Source: an uncultured Bacilli bacterium (GTDB lineage Bacteria; Bacillota_I; Bacilli_A; RF39; UBA660). From it: a stretch of DNA of 32,500 nucleotides. A program made the translations under genes and the position numbers. Positions 14,915 to 24,312 of the stretch are shown piece by piece. Positions within the stretch are counted from its first letter, which is position 1; each line of letters begins with the position of its first letter. The stretch lies in assembly GCA_947624565.1 (NCBI GenBank), contig CANQKX010000015.1, positions 1-32,500 of the forward strand. The letters are read 5' to 3'. Under the pieces are notes generated by a model. The model was not told the DNA's origin, did no database searches, and saw only the letters and a program-made list of their open reading frames with translations.

Positions 14915-15595
14915 ATGGGACAAAAAGTTAATCCACATGGAATGAGGATTGGAATTATCAAAGATTGGCAATCTAAATGGTATTCAAATAATAAAGATTT
15001 TTCTAAATATCTTTCATCAGACTTGAAAATTAGAAAATATTTAGAAAAAAAATTAAAAGATGCATCTGTTTCTAATATAAATATTCAAAGAGATAATAAG
15101 AAAACAGAAGTTATCATTTATACTGCTAAACCTGGTGTTGTAATCGGTCATGGTGGAGAAGAAATAGAAAAAATTAAAAAAGAATTATGTAAATTAACTG
15201 ACGAAAATGTTGTAGTATCAATATTCGAAATCAAAAATCCAGATCTAGTTGCAAAATTAGTTGCGGATAATATTGCAAAACAAATAGAAAATCGTGGTTC
15301 ATATAGAATGGCTCAAAAAAGAGCAATTAGAAATACTATGAAAGCAGGAGCAAAAGGAATTAAAACTTTAGCATCTGGTCGTTTGAATGGTGTAGATATT
15401 GCTAGAAGTGAAGGTTATAGTGAAGGAACTATTCCACTTCATACTTTAAGAGCAGATATTGATTATGGTTTTGCAGAAGCAGATACAACATTTGGGAAAA
15501 TAGGTGTAAAGGTATGGATCTATAAAGGGGAAATACTTGCTAAGAAAAATGGTAAAGGAGGTAATAAAAATGCCACTAATGCCAAAAAGAACTAA
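14915..15595 (+). CDS. rpsC: 30S ribosomal protein S3
   Basis: A 226-residue protein. It has the canonical start [14 protein letters not shown], a type II KH domain with [17 protein letters not shown] (about 69-85), [18 protein letters not shown], and the C-terminal [32 protein letters not shown]3 lines the mRNA entry channel with S4 and S5. A basic, Asn/Lys-rich end is usual. The 3' end contains the ribosome binding site of rplP, and the two genes overlap by 26 bases. Confidence 0.98.
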   Translation: MGQKVNPHGMRIGIIKDWQSKWYSNNKDFSKYLSSDLKIRKYLEKKLKDASVSNINIQRDNKKTEVIIYTAKPGVVIGHGGEEIEKIKKELCKLTDENVVVSIFEIKNPDLVAKLVADNIAKQIENRGSYRMAQKRAIRNTMKAGAKGIKTLASGRLNGVDIARSEGYSEGTIPLHTLRADIDYGFAEADTTFGKIGVKVWIYKGEILAKKNGKGGNKNATNAKKN

Positions 15596-16010
15596 ATATA
15601 GAAAACCTCATAGACAATATTATGAAGGTAAATCAAAAGGAAATACAGAACTTCATTTTGGAGATTATGGACTTCAAGCAAAAGAAGGTGCTTGGATAAC
15701 AACTCAACAAATTGAAGCAGCTCGTGTAGCGATGACTCGTTATATGAAGCGTGGTGGTAAAGTATGGGTTAATATATTCCCACATTTAGCATTAACAAGA
15801 AAACCTGCTGAAACTCGTCAAGGTAAAGGTAAAGGTAATCCAGAACTTTGGGTAGCAGTAGTTAAGGAAGGAAAAATAATGTTCGAAATTGCTGGTGTTA
15901 CAGAAGAAGTTGCACGTGAAGCATTAAGACTAGCAATGCATAAATTACCAATTAAATGTGGATTCGTAAAGAGAGAACTAGGAAATGGGAGTGGTGTAAA
16001 TGAAGATTAG
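15570..16010 (+). CDS. rplP: 50S ribosomal protein L16
   Basis: A 146-residue protein. [20 protein letters not shown] is the usual start, followed by [39 protein letters not shown], and [23 protein letters not shown]16 positions the CCA end of the A-site tRNA. The ATG at 15570 has AAAGGAGG 8 bases upstream, inside rpsC; a longer frame from 15537 would only extend into rpsC. It overlaps rpmC by 11 bases. Confidence 0.97.
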   Translation: MPLMPKRTKYRKPHRQYYEGKSKGNTELHFGDYGLQAKEGAWITTQQIEAARVAMTRYMKRGGKVWVNIFPHLALTRKPAETRQGKGKGNPELWVAVVKEGKIMFEIAGVTEEVAREALRLAMHKLPIKCGFVKRELGNGSGVNED

Positions 16011-16197
16011 TGAAATTAGAGAATTAACCACTGAAGAACTATATAATAAAATAGAAGAATTTAAAGAAGAGTTATTTAATTTACGTTTTGCAAGTGCAAC
16101 TGGTAATTTAGAAAAACCTTCTAGAATTAAAGAAATAAGAAAGACAATCGCAAGAATAAAAATGGTTATTCGTGAACGCGAAATTCAAGGTAAGTAG
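16000..16197 (+). CDS. rpmC: 50S ribosomal protein L29
   Basis: A 65-residue two-helix protein. [33 protein letters not shown] is diagnostic, followed by [19 protein letters not shown]. It neighbours L23 at the tunnel exit. The start codon overlaps the end of rplP, with the ribosome binding site (GGGAGTGGTG) inside that gene. Confidence 0.97.
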   Translation: MKISEIRELTTEELYNKIEEFKEELFNLRFASATGNLEKPSRIKEIRKTIARIKMVIREREIQGK

Positions 16198-16207
16198 GAG
16201 GAAAGGT

Positions 16208-16465
16208 ATGGAAAATAAACGTAAAGAGATTATTGGAATAGTTATCAGTGATAAAAATGATAAAACAATAGTCGTAAAAGAAGAAAAATACCGTAAACAT
16301 CCGTTATATAATAAACGTGTAAAAGATTCTAAAAAGTATACTGCACACGATGAGGAAAATAAAGCTAAAGTTGGAGATAAAGTACGTATTGTAGAAACTA
16401 GACCATTATCAAAACGTAAGAGATATGAACTAGTTGAGATTGTTGAAGAAGCAATAATTTTATAA
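16208..16465 (+). CDS. rpsQ: 30S ribosomal protein S17
   Basis: An 85-residue OB-fold protein of normal length. It shows [38 protein letters not shown] near 31-49, and [24 protein letters not shown]17 binds 16S rRNA in the 30S body. ATG 16208 has GTAGGAGGAAAGG just upstream, part of which overlaps the rpmC stop; an earlier in-frame start at 16172 lies inside rpmC and was rejected. Confidence 0.97.
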   Translation: MENKRKEIIGIVISDKNDKTIVVKEEKYRKHPLYNKRVKDSKKYTAHDEENKAKVGDKVRIVETRPLSKRKRYELVEIVEEAIIL

Positions 16466-16493
16466 TCTCTGTTGCTTAGAAGGAGGATTAATT

Positions 16494-16859
16494 ATGATTC
16501 AACAAGAAAGTAGATTAAAAGTAACTGATAATTCAGGAGCAAAAGAATTATTAGTAATAAGAGTTCTTGGTGGAAATAGAAAATTTGGTAGCCTTGGGGA
16601 TATAGTTGTTGGAACAGTTAAAAAAGCAACTCCTAATGGTACTACAAAAAAAGGAAAAGTTGTAAAAGCTGTTATTGTAAGAACAAAATCTGCTGTTAGA
16701 AGAGAAGATGGTTCTTATATAAGATTTGATGACAATGCATGTGTAATAATTAAAGACGACAAAAGTCCAGTTGGAACACGTGTACTTGGTCCAGTAGCGC
16801 GTGAACTTCGTGATGCAGGATTTATGAAGATAGTATCACTAGCTAAAGAAGTGCTATAG
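16494..16859 (+). CDS. rplN: 50S ribosomal protein L14
   Basis: A 121-residue protein, exactly family-typical. It begins [20 protein letters not shown], then [28 protein letters not shown], and later [23 protein letters not shown] and [14 protein letters not shown]14 contacts L19 and the 30S at bridge B5/B8 and is the docking site of the silencing factor RsfS. The ribosome binding site is AAGGAGG. Confidence 0.98.
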   Translation: MIQQESRLKVTDNSGAKELLVIRVLGGNRKFGSLGDIVVGTVKKATPNGTTKKGKVVKAVIVRTKSAVRREDGSYIRFDDNACVIIKDDKSPVGTRVLGPVARELRDAGFMKIVSLAKEVL

Positions 16860-16879
16860 GATTTTAAAGGAGGATAACA

Positions 16880-17191
16880 ATGAACTTTAAAGTTGGAGAT
16901 AAAGTAGTGGTTATCGCTGGTAAAGACAAAGGTAAAGAAGGAAAAATTATCAAAACATTAAAGAAAGATAATAAAGTTGTAGTTGAAGGTATTAATATAG
17001 TTACAAAACATGTTAAACCAAATGCACAAAACGAAACTGGTGGAATTGTAAAAATAGAAGCACCAATTCATGTATCTAATGTTATGATTTTGGATCCAAA
17101 AACAAAAAAGAGAACCAGAATAGCTCATGAAATTGATGAAAATGGAAAAAAATACAGAATTTCAGTAAAATCTAAAGAGAGACTTAAATAA
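16880..17191 (+). CDS. rplX: 50S ribosomal protein L24
   Basis: A 103-residue protein with an N-terminal KOW motif ([21 protein letters not shown], split over residues 3-23) and the conserved [23 protein letters not shown]24 is an assembly initiator of the 50S subunit. The ribosome binding site is AAAGGAGGA. It lies between rplN and rplE, as in the usual spc order. Confidence 0.97.
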   Translation: MNFKVGDKVVVIAGKDKGKEGKIIKTLKKDNKVVVEGINIVTKHVKPNAQNETGGIVKIEAPIHVSNVMILDPKTKKRTRIAHEIDENGKKYRISVKSKERLK

Positions 17192-17208
17192 GTGAAAGGA
17201 GGGTATTT

Positions 17209-17748
17209 ATGAACCGCCTAAAAGAAAAATATGTAAATGAAATAGTTCCTAATTTAACTAAAAAATATAATTATAAATCTATAATGCAAGTGCCTAAATT
17301 AGAAAAAATTGTTATTAATATTGGTGTTGGAGATGCAACTACAAATAGTAAACTTCTAGATGCTGCTGTTAATGAACTTGAATTAATCACAGGTGCAAAG
17401 CCAGTTATAACTAAAGCAAAAAAATCAATCGCAGGATTTAAATTAAGAGAAGGTCAAGCAATCGGATGCAAAGTTACATTACGTGGTGAAAGAATGTGGA
17501 CATTCTTAGAAAAATTAATAAGAATATCACTTCCTCGTGTACGTGATTTTAGAGGGGTTTCTCCAAAAGCATTTGATGGTAGAGGAAATTATACATTAGG
17601 AATTAAGGAACAAATGATTTTTACAGAAATAGAATACGATAAAATTGTAAAAAGTCGTGGTATGGATATTGTTTTTGTTACAACTGCAAAAACAAATGAA
17701 GAAGCCTTTGACTTATTAGATGGAATCGGAATTCCTTTTAGAAAGTAA
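17209..17748 (+). CDS. rplE: 50S ribosomal protein L5
   Basis: A 179-residue protein of normal length. It shows [35 protein letters not shown] near 29-44, [42 protein letters not shown], and IPFRK at the C-terminus. L5 binds 5S rRNA and contacts the P-site tRNA and S13. The ribosome binding site is AAAGGAGGG. Confidence 0.98.
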   Translation: MNRLKEKYVNEIVPNLTKKYNYKSIMQVPKLEKIVINIGVGDATTNSKLLDAAVNELELITGAKPVITKAKKSIAGFKLREGQAIGCKVTLRGERMWTFLEKLIRISLPRVRDFRGVSPKAFDGRGNYTLGIKEQMIFTEIEYDKIVKSRGMDIVFVTTAKTNEEAFDLLDGIGIPFRK

Positions 17749-17762
17749 TAGGAGGATACAAA

Positions 17763-17948
17763 GTGGCAAAAAAAAGTATGATTGTAAAATCACAAAGAAA
17801 TCAAAAATATAAAGTACGTGAATATACACGTTGTGAAAGATGTGGAAGACCACATTCAGTACTTAAAAAATATGGTATTTGTCGTATTTGTTTTAGAGAA
17901 CTTGCATATAAAGGTCAAATACCAGGTGTTAAAAAATCTAGTTGGTAG
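17763..17948 (+). CDS. rpsN: 30S ribosomal protein S14, zinc-binding type
   Basis: A 61-residue short S14 with two Cys pairs, C24-x-x-C27 and C40-x-x-C43, that bind zinc. Start is GTG (GTG GCA AAA AAA), which has AGGAGG 7 bases upstream; no ATG is suitably placed. The zinc type is usual in Bacilli, which may keep a zinc-free paralogue elsewhere for zinc starvation; none is in this window. Confidence 0.97.
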   Translation: MAKKSMIVKSQRNQKYKVREYTRCERCGRPHSVLKKYGICRICFRELAYKGQIPGVKKSSW

Positions 17949-17965
17949 AATGAAGGGAGGATATT

Positions 17966-18364
17966 ATGGTAGTATCATGTCCAATCGCAGATATGCTTAC
18001 AAGAATTCGTAATGCTAATCAAATGCGTTATGAAGAAGTTTCTATGCCTGCATCAAAAATGAAGGTTGAAATAGCAAGCATTTTAAAAAGCGAAGGTTTT
18101 ATACAAGATTATAAAGTTGAAAAAAATGATGTACAAGGTACATTAGTAATAACTTTAAAATATGGAGAAAGAAAAGAAAGAGTAATATCTGGTTTAAAAT
18201 GTATTTCAAAACCAGGATTACGTGTGTATGCAAAATCTGATAATATTCCAAAAGTATTAAATGGGTTAGGAATAGCTATCATATCTACATCAAAAGGAGT
18301 TATGACAGATAAGCAAGCTCGAAAAGAAAATGTTGGTGGAGAAGTATTAGCGTACATTTGGTAA
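17966..18364 (+). CDS. rpsH: 30S ribosomal protein S8
   Basis: A 132-residue protein, normal for S8. It has [15 protein letters not shown] near 5-19, [21 protein letters not shown], and the C-terminal [27 protein letters not shown]8 organises the central domain of 16S rRNA and in E. coli represses the spc operon. Ribosome binding site GGGAGG. A frame overlapping from rpsN (17818-18012) is a shadow. Confidence 0.97.
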   Translation: MVVSCPIADMLTRIRNANQMRYEEVSMPASKMKVEIASILKSEGFIQDYKVEKNDVQGTLVITLKYGERKERVISGLKCISKPGLRVYAKSDNIPKVLNGLGIAIISTSKGVMTDKQARKENVGGEVLAYIW

Positions 18365-18389
18365 TAAAATTTAGTAAGGAGGCTTAAAT

Positions 18390-18929
18390 ATGAGTCGTAT
18401 TGGTAACAGAGTAATAAAAGTACCTACTTCAGTTACAGTTGATAATAATGATAATGTTGTAACTGTTAAAGGTCCTAAAGGTGAACTATCTTATGAAGTT
18501 AACAACAATTTAAAAGTTAATGTTAATGAAGGTTCAATAACTGTTGAAAGATTAAATGAAGATAAGCAAACTAAAGCAATGCATGGAACAACTAATGCAC
18601 TTATAACTAATATGATTGAGGGAGTTAATTCAGGATTTTCTAAAGGACTTGAAATCATTGGTGTAGGTTATCGTTTTACACTAAAAGGAAACAAACTTGT
18701 AGTAAATGCTGGTTATTCACATCCTGTTGAAGTTGATATTCCAAAAGGAATAGAAGTTGAAGCAGTTAGTAATACAGAAATTACTGTAAAGGGTATTAGT
18801 AAAGAATTGGTTGGAGAATTTGCAGCAAATATTAGAAAAATAAGAAAACCAGAACCATATAAAGGTAAAGGTATTCGTTATAAAGGTGAATATATCCGTC
18901 GTAAAGAAGGAAAGAAAGCATCTAAATAG
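18390..18929 (+). CDS. rplF: 50S ribosomal protein L6
   Basis: A 179-residue protein with two tandem L6 domains. It begins MSRIGNRVIKVPTSV, has VTVKGPKGELSYEV near 27-40, GVGYRFTLKGNKLVVNAGYSHPV, and the signature IRKPEPYKGKGIRYKGEYIRRKEGK near the C-terminus (split over residues 150-175). L6 lies near the factor-binding centre. Ribosome binding site AAGGAGG. Confidence 0.98.
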   Translation: MSRIGNRVIKVPTSVTVDNNDNVVTVKGPKGELSYEVNNNLKVNVNEGSITVERLNEDKQTKAMHGTTNALITNMIEGVNSGFSKGLEIIGVGYRFTLKGNKLVVNAGYSHPVEVDIPKGIEVEAVSNTEITVKGISKELVGEFAANIRKIRKPEPYKGKGIRYKGEYIRRKEGKKASK

Positions 18930-18953
18930 TAGAAAAGGAGAGTCTTATATATT

Positions 18954-19316
18954 ATGATAAAAAAAGTATCTCGTAATGAAGCTCGTCAAGAAAGACATAA
19001 GCGTATTAGAACAAAAATAAGTGGTACAAATGATATTCCAAGATTAAACGTATTTAGATCTTCTAAACATATCACTGTACAAATTATTGATGATGAGAAA
19101 GGTGTAACATTAGTTAGTGCCTCATCAATGGATAAAGATTTAAAATTATCTAATGGTGGTAATATAGAAGCAGCTAAAAAAGTTGGAGAAGCAATTGCTA
19201 AAAAAGCTAAGAAGGCTAAAATTACAAAAGTAGTTTTTGATAGAGGTGGATACCTATATCATGGAAGAGTTAAAGCACTTGCAGATGCAGCACGTGAAAA
19301 TGGATTAGAATTCTAA
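18954..19316 (+). CDS. rplR: 50S ribosomal protein L18
   Basis: A 120-residue protein. It shows the basic N-terminus [39 protein letters not shown], and the C-terminal [24 protein letters not shown]18 binds 5S rRNA together with L5. The ribosome binding site AAAAGGAGAG is about 11 bases from the ATG, longer than for its neighbours. The next gene should be rpsE, and it is. Confidence 0.98.
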   Translation: MIKKVSRNEARQERHKRIRTKISGTNDIPRLNVFRSSKHITVQIIDDEKGVTLVSASSMDKDLKLSNGGNIEAAKKVGEAIAKKAKKAKITKVVFDRGGYLYHGRVKALADAARENGLEF

Positions 19317-19327
19317 GGAGGGTAATA

Positions 19328-19837
19328 ATGGAAAAAAAGTTTAACAACCCACATAAAGATGATTATAAAGACGAAGTAATAGATATTCGTCGTGTTACAA
19401 AAGTAACAAAAGGTGGACGTACTTTACATTTTTCTGCTACAGTAGCAGTTGGTGATAATAAAGGACTAATTGGTATTGGTTCAGGAAAATCAAATGAAGT
19501 AGTTGAAGCCATAAAAAAAGCTAGAATGCAAGCTGTTAAAAATGTACATAAAATTGATATCGTAGATGATAGAACTATATCTCATGAAATGATAGGAACA
19601 AGTGGAGCAGCAAAAGTTTTAATTAAACCTGCTAAAGCTGGTACTGGTATTATAGCCGGTGGTCCAGTTAGAACTGTTTTGGAACTTGCAGGACTTAAAG
19701 ATGTTGTTTCTAAATCACTTGGATCAAATACTAAAATAAATACTGCAAGAGCAACTATGAATGCATTACTTGCACAAAAATCAATTGATCATGTTGCTAA
19801 ATTAAGAGGAAAAACTAAAGAGGAGATTTTAGGATAA
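19328..19837 (+). CDS. rpsE: 30S ribosomal protein S5
   Basis: A 169-residue protein. [40 protein letters not shown], and [17 protein letters not shown] are diagnostic for S5; the first lies in the double-stranded RNA-binding domain. S5 helps set decoding fidelity. Its stop codon overlaps the rplO start (TAATG); rpmD (L30), which usually lies between rpsE and rplO, is absent. Confidence 0.98.
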   Translation: MEKKFNNPHKDDYKDEVIDIRRVTKVTKGGRTLHFSATVAVGDNKGLIGIGSGKSNEVVEAIKKARMQAVKNVHKIDIVDDRTISHEMIGTSGAAKVLIKPAKAGTGIIAGGPVRTVLELAGLKDVVSKSLGSNTKINTARATMNALLAQKSIDHVAKLRGKTKEEILG

Positions 19838-20280
19838 TGAAATTACATGAATTAAAATACAATGAAGGTTCTATCTTTGATGGAAAAAGAAAAGGTAGAG
19901 GAACAAGTAGTGGAAATGGTAAAACATCCGGAAGAGGTCAAAAAGGTCAAAACTCACGTAGTGGTGGAGGAGTAAGAATTGGCTTTGAAGGTGGACAAAA
20001 TCCATTATTTAGAAGAGTTCCTAAAAGAGGATTCAATAATGCTAGATTCCAAGTTAGATATGCAGTAATAAATGTAAGTGATTTAAATAAATTTGAAGAT
20101 GGTGCAACTATAACACCAGAATTATTAAAAGAAATGGGATTAGTTAAAAAACAATTAGATGGTATTAAAGTTTTAGGTAATGGTACATTAGATAAAAAAT
20201 TAACAGTTAAAGCAACTATATTTTCAAAAACAGCTAAAGAAAAAATCGAGAAGATTGGTGGAAAAGCAGAGGTGATTTAA
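19837..20280 (+). CDS. rplO: 50S ribosomal protein L15
   Basis: A 147-residue protein. The glycine- and arginine-rich N-terminal half ([20 protein letters not shown], residues 20-39, then [26 protein letters not shown]) is diagnostic; the C-terminal half is a compact alpha/beta domain ([20 protein letters not shown]). It is a late assembly protein of the 50S. Translation is coupled to rpsE through TAATG, with its ribosome binding site inside rpsE. Confidence 0.98.
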   Translation: MKLHELKYNEGSIFDGKRKGRGTSSGNGKTSGRGQKGQNSRSGGGVRIGFEGGQNPLFRRVPKRGFNNARFQVRYAVINVSDLNKFEDGATITPELLKEMGLVKKQLDGIKVLGNGTLDKKLTVKATIFSKTAKEKIEKIGGKAEVI

Positions 20281-20281
20281 G

Positions 20282-21538
20282 ATGTTTGCAGTATTCAAAC
20301 AAATCTTTGCACCTAGAAATAAGGATTTAAGAAAAAGAATATTATTTACATTAGGTGCACTAGCAGTTTTTGCTGTTGGGACATCTATTAGAATTCCTAA
20401 TACTAATAGTATTAATGGAAATTTAGGATTTCTAGAATTATTAAACTCAATGGGTGGAGGAGCACTAAAAAGAGGATCAATATTTGGTCTTGGTGTAATG
20501 CCATATATTAGTGCATCAATAGTTATACAATTGTTTTCTATGAATATAATTCCTTATTTTACAGAACTTGCTAAAGAGGGATATTCAGGAAGAAGAAAAT
20601 TAAATACAATAACAAGATATTTAGGAATTGCAATAGCATTTATTCAAGGATTAATATTATCAATTGGTATAGTTGGTAAAAATGCAGAAGCATTTGAATA
20701 TATTAGAGTTTCAATTATATTAACTGCAGGTACAGCATTTCTATTATGGATTGGTGATCAAATTACACAAAAGGGTGTAGGTAATGGTTTATCATTAATA
20801 ATTATGGCTGGTATAGTTGCAGGATTACCATATATGTTTACAGAAGCATTTAGAACATTTATACTTGGTAATGATAATTTATTTATAGGTATTATATCAT
20901 TTGCAGTTTATGTATTAATATACATCGCTATAGTAGTAGGTGTTGTATTTATACAAGAATCAGAAAGAAGAGTACCTATTCAATATTCAAATAAAACATT
21001 AAGTAGTTATGGTGCTAAACAAACATATATACCATTTAGAGTCAATGCAGCAGGTGTAATGCCAGTTATATTTGCATCTACATTAATCGCAATTCCGCAA
21101 ACATTAACAAATTTTATTACAAATGAAGGATATATAAAATTTGTAAATAATTATTTAAATTATAATACAGTTGTAGGATTAATAATATATTTAGTATTAA
21201 TAATATTATTCTCATTTGGGTATACAATACTTGAGTTTAGACCAGAAGATATAGCAACTAATTTACAAAAAAATGGTGGTTATATTCCAGGTATTAGACC
21301 AGGAAAAGAAACAAAAAAATATATTACATCAGTACTTATTAAAATTACAACATTTGGAAGTATATTCTTAGTTGTAATAGCAGCTTTACCAATCGTATTT
21401 GCTAATTATTCAAATATAGATAATGCAAATATTTCACTTGGTGGAACAGGAATACTAATAGTTGTTGGTGTAGCACTTGAAACTTATAAACAAGTAGAAA
21501 GTGTACTTAGTCAAAAAGAATATAAAGGAAGATTTTAA
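20282..21538 (+). CDS. secY: Protein translocase channel SecY
   Basis: A 418-residue polytopic membrane protein with ten hydrophobic segments, slightly short of the usual 430. Recognisable parts are FTLGALAVFAVGTSIRIP (helix 1), GLGVMPYISASIVIQLF (helix 2 and the pore-ring region), GVGNGLSLIIMAGIVAGLP, the cytoplasmic loop ESERRVPIQYSNK with the ribosome/SecA-contact Arg pair, and RPGKETKKYI. SecY with SecE and SecG forms the export channel that carries lipoproteins, sortase and pilin precursors of this window. It starts one base after rplO ends; the stop overlaps the adk start (TAATG). Confidence 0.97.
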   Translation: MFAVFKQIFAPRNKDLRKRILFTLGALAVFAVGTSIRIPNTNSINGNLGFLELLNSMGGGALKRGSIFGLGVMPYISASIVIQLFSMNIIPYFTELAKEGYSGRRKLNTITRYLGIAIAFIQGLILSIGIVGKNAEAFEYIRVSIILTAGTAFLLWIGDQITQKGVGNGLSLIIMAGIVAGLPYMFTEAFRTFILGNDNLFIGIISFAVYVLIYIAIVVGVVFIQESERRVPIQYSNKTLSSYGAKQTYIPFRVNAAGVMPVIFASTLIAIPQTLTNFITNEGYIKFVNNYLNYNTVVGLIIYLVLIILFSFGYTILEFRPEDIATNLQKNGGYIPGIRPGKETKKYITSVLIKITTFGSIFLVVIAALPIVFANYSNIDNANISLGGTGILIVVGVALETYKQVESVLSQKEYKGRF

Positions 21539-22179
21539 TGAGTAATATACTTTTAATCTCAGCACCAGGTGCTGGCAAAGGTATTGCTTCTGAATATTTA
21601 GAAGAAAAATATAATTTAGTTCATATGTCTATTGGGAATCTTCTTAGAGAAGAATCGGTTAATAATAGTTTATTAAAAGAAGAGTTAGATAAAGGTAATT
21701 TTGTAGATAATAATATCGTATATAAATTATTTGATGATTTCTTAACAAATAATGGTGATAGTAATTTTATTTTTGAAGGATTCCCAAGATTAATTGAACA
21801 GATAAAGCCGTTTGAATCTATTTTAGAAAAACATAACATAATCTTAGATAAAGTAATATTTATAAATATTGATAAGCAGGTAGCATTAAAAAGAATTACA
21901 GGTAGAATGTTATGTAGTAATTGTGATAGTGTCTATAATAAGTATTTTGATGATATAAAAAATTTAAAATGTAAAAAATGTAATAGTCGTTTATATAAAA
22001 GAACTGATGATAATAAAGAAACATATGAAAATAGATATAAAAGTTTTGAAGAAAGAACATTACCTATTTTGGAATATTTTAAAGATAATTTTTCAAACTT
22101 TATTGAAATTTCAAATAATGGTACTATAGAAGAATTTTATAATAAATTAGATTTTGTTATGAAAGATGATAATAAATAG
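21538..22179 (+). CDS. adk: Adenylate kinase, zinc-lid type, with several non-canonical motif residues
   Basis: A 213-residue protein of normal long-form length. It keeps the P-loop core APGAGKG (9-15), LID domain with four Cys (C126, C129, C145, C148) typical of zinc-binding Gram-positive enzymes, the LID arginines in RITGRML, the RTDD, and the late NRYKSFEERT. However the usual GKGT is GKGI (Ile16), the AMP-site STGD is SIGN (31-34), and DGFPR is EGFPR (80-84). These positions bind AMP or magnesium in known enzymes, so activity may be altered, or the changes may be tolerated. In the canonical slot secY-adk-(map)-infA; map is missing. Start overlaps secY. Confidence 0.9.
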   Translation: MSNILLISAPGAGKGIASEYLEEKYNLVHMSIGNLLREESVNNSLLKEELDKGNFVDNNIVYKLFDDFLTNNGDSNFIFEGFPRLIEQIKPFESILEKHNIILDKVIFINIDKQVALKRITGRMLCSNCDSVYNKYFDDIKNLKCKKCNSRLYKRTDDNKETYENRYKSFEERTLPILEYFKDNFSNFIEISNNGTIEEFYNKLDFVMKDDNK

Positions 22180-22192
22180 GAGATGATTAAAA

Positions 22193-22411
22193 ATGGCTAA
22201 AAATGATATGATAGAAGTTGAAGGTAAGGTAATAGATGTATTACCAGGTGGTAAATTCAAAGTACAACTTGAAAATGGACACATTGTAGAAGCTCATGTT
22301 TCTGGTAAAATACGAATGAACAATATTCGCATCTTACCAGGTGATACAGTGGTCATGGAATTATCACCAGCAGATATAACACATGGGCGTATAGTATGGA
22401 ATAAAAGATAA
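22193..22411 (+). CDS. infA: Translation initiation factor IF-1
   Basis: A 72-residue OB-fold protein, exactly typical. [20 protein letters not shown], the [20 protein letters not shown] block, and [22 protein letters not shown] (split) are diagnostic. IF-1 occupies the A site during initiation. Ribosome binding site AGGAGATGA. It directly follows adk, with rpmJ after it. Confidence 0.98.
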   Translation: MAKNDMIEVEGKVIDVLPGGKFKVQLENGHIVEAHVSGKIRMNNIRILPGDTVVMELSPADITHGRIVWNKR

Positions 22412-22424
22412 TGGAGGTATTATT

Positions 22425-22538
22425 ATGAAAGTTAGAGCTTCAGTAAAACCAATTTGCGATAAATGCAAAGTTATAAAAAGAAAAGGTGTTTTAAGAGTTA
22501 TTTGTAGTAACCCAAAACATAAACAAAGACAAGGTTAA
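22425..22538 (+). CDS. rpmJ: 50S ribosomal protein L36, zinc-binding type
   Basis: A 37-residue protein: [20 protein letters not shown], then [17 protein letters not shown]. It keeps the zinc ligands Cys11, Cys14, Cys27 and His32 (the C+ form). The ribosome binding site TGGAGG is 8 bases upstream. It lies in the conserved order infA-rpmJ-rpsM. Confidence 0.98.
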   Translation: MKVRASVKPICDKCKVIKRKGVLRVICSNPKHKQRQG

Positions 22539-22553
22539 TAGGAGGTGTATTAA

Positions 22554-22919
22554 ATGGCACGTTTTAAAGGTATAAATATTCCAGATGATAAAAGAGTTGA
22601 AATTTCTTTAACTTATATTTATGGTATTGGTAGAAGTTTATCTAATAAAATTTTAGCAGATGCTAATGTTGATAAAAATAAAAAAGTTAAAGATTTAACT
22701 ACGGAAGAAGAAGCAGCAATTCGTGAACAAATTGAAAAATATAATGTTGAAGGTGACTTAAGACGTGAAGTTAGTCTTAATATTAAAACAAAAATGGAAA
22801 TAGGGTCTTATCAAGGAATACGTCATAAAAAAGGATTACCAGTTAGAGGACAAAGTACTAGAAGTAATGCTAGAACTCGTAAAGGTAAAGGTAAGACAGT
22901 AGCAAATAAGAAGAAATAA
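22554..22919 (+). CDS. rpsM: 30S ribosomal protein S13
   Basis: A 121-residue protein. It has [33 protein letters not shown] (split over residues 2-34), the helix-two-turns-helix region, and the C-terminal basic tail [27 protein letters not shown] (split). S13 forms bridge B1 with L5 and contacts the P-site tRNA. Ribosome binding site AGGAGGTG. Confidence 0.98.
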   Translation: MARFKGINIPDDKRVEISLTYIYGIGRSLSNKILADANVDKNKKVKDLTTEEEAAIREQIEKYNVEGDLRREVSLNIKTKMEIGSYQGIRHKKGLPVRGQSTRSNARTRKGKGKTVANKKK

Positions 22920-22943
22920 TAAATAATAAAGGAGGTTAGTATT

Positions 22944-23327
22944 ATGGCTTATAAAGCAAGGAAACGTAAAGTTAAGAAAAATGTTCCAGTTGGATGTGCA
23001 CATATCCAAGCAACATTTAACAATACAATAATAACTATATCTGATGAAACAGGGAATGCTGTTAGTTGGGCATCTGCTGGTACAATAGGTTATAAAGGAA
23101 GTAAAAAATCAACACCATATGCAGCACAAATGGCCGCAGAATCTGCTGCAAAAAAAGCATATGATGTAGGTATGAGAAAAATTGATGTTTTAGTTAAAGG
23201 ACTTGGACCAGGTCGTGAAGCAGCAATTCGTGCCTTATCTACAGAAGGTATTGAAATACAATCAATAAGTGATGTTACACCAGTACCACATAATGGTTGT
23301 CGTCCACCAAAACGTCCACGTGGATAA
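22944..23327 (+). CDS. rpsK: 30S ribosomal protein S11
   Basis: A 127-residue protein. [46 protein letters not shown] (split), [15 protein letters not shown], and [18 protein letters not shown] are diagnostic. It lies on the 30S platform near the E-site mRNA. Ribosome binding site AAGGAGGT. Confidence 0.98.
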   Translation: MAYKARKRKVKKNVPVGCAHIQATFNNTIITISDETGNAVSWASAGTIGYKGSKKSTPYAAQMAAESAAKKAYDVGMRKIDVLVKGLGPGREAAIRALSTEGIEIQSISDVTPVPHNGCRPPKRPRG

Positions 23328-23349
23328 TAATAAATAAAGGAGTGTGTTT

Positions 23350-24300
23350 ATGATAAAATTTGAAAAACCACAATATAAAGTAACAGAATATATTGAAAGT
23401 AATAATTATGGAAAATTTGAAGTAGAACCTTTAGAAAGAGGATTCGGAACAACTATTGGAAATGCACTAAGAAGAGTAATGTTATCTAGTTTGCCAGGAA
23501 GTGCAATTACTTCTGTAAAAATTGATGGAGTAATGCATGAATTTCAAACAATTGATGGAATTATGGAGGATGTAACATCAATCATATTAAATTTAAAAAA
23601 TGTTGTTGTAAAAAACTATACAGAAGAAGATAAAGTTGTAACACTAGTAACTGATAAAGAGGGAGTAGTAACAGCAGCAGATATACAATGTCCATCTGAT
23701 GTAGAAATAATAAACAAAGACCAAGAAATTGCAACAATAGTTAAGGGTGGAAGTTTAAATATGGAAATGACTATATCAAATGGTCGTGGATTTGTAAGAG
23801 CCGAGAAAAATAAAAAATTATTAGGTGATACAAAAGTTGGTGTTATTGCAATAGATTCATCTTATTCTCCAATTGAAAGAGTTAACATAGAAGTTGAAGA
23901 TGCACGTGTTGGTCAAGAAACAAATTATGATAAATTAACTGTTGAGGTTTGGACTAATGGTGCGATGAAACCAGAAGAATCAATTGCCTTAGCAGCAAGA
24001 ATAATTACTGAACACTTTGAAATATTAACTGAACTTAATAGTATTGCAGATATTAAAGGATTGATGGCTGAACAAGATGAAGATCCAAAGATAAAAGCAC
24101 TTGAAACATCTATTGATGATATGGAATTCTCTGTAAGAGCATATAATTGTTTAAAAAGATCTGGAATTAATACTATGCAAGATTTAGTTAATAGAAAAGA
24201 AAGTGATATGATGAAAATTAGAAATTTAGGAAAGAAATCTTTAAAAGAAGTTCTTGATAAAGTAAGAGAAATGGGATTATCTTTCAGAGAAGATGATTAA
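23350..24300 (+). CDS. rpoA: RNA polymerase alpha subunit
   Basis: A 316-residue protein of normal length. The N-terminal dimerisation domain (about 1-228) shows FEVEPLERGFGTTIGNALRR and MLSSLPGSAI; the C-terminal domain (about 243-316) shows SVRAYNCLKRSGINTMQDLV and IRNLGKKSLKEVLDKV, the helices that bind UP-element DNA and activators. ATG 23350 has AAGGAG 7 bases upstream; a GTG two codons earlier overlaps the site. The AT-rich promoter upstream regions in the window are plausible UP elements for it. Confidence 0.98.
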   Translation: MIKFEKPQYKVTEYIESNNYGKFEVEPLERGFGTTIGNALRRVMLSSLPGSAITSVKIDGVMHEFQTIDGIMEDVTSIILNLKNVVVKNYTEEDKVVTLVTDKEGVVTAADIQCPSDVEIINKDQEIATIVKGGSLNMEMTISNGRGFVRAEKNKKLLGDTKVGVIAIDSSYSPIERVNIEVEDARVGQETNYDKLTVEVWTNGAMKPEESIALAARIITEHFEILTELNSIADIKGLMAEQDEDPKIKALETSIDDMEFSVRAYNCLKRSGINTMQDLVNRKESDMMKIRNLGKKSLKEVLDKVREMGLSFREDD

Positions 24301-24312
24301 TAGGAGGTTAAC

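Noticed and set aside
17818-18012. Overlapping frame between rpsN and rpsH
   Set aside because: It lies in another frame of two certain ribosomal genes, with no ribosome binding site.
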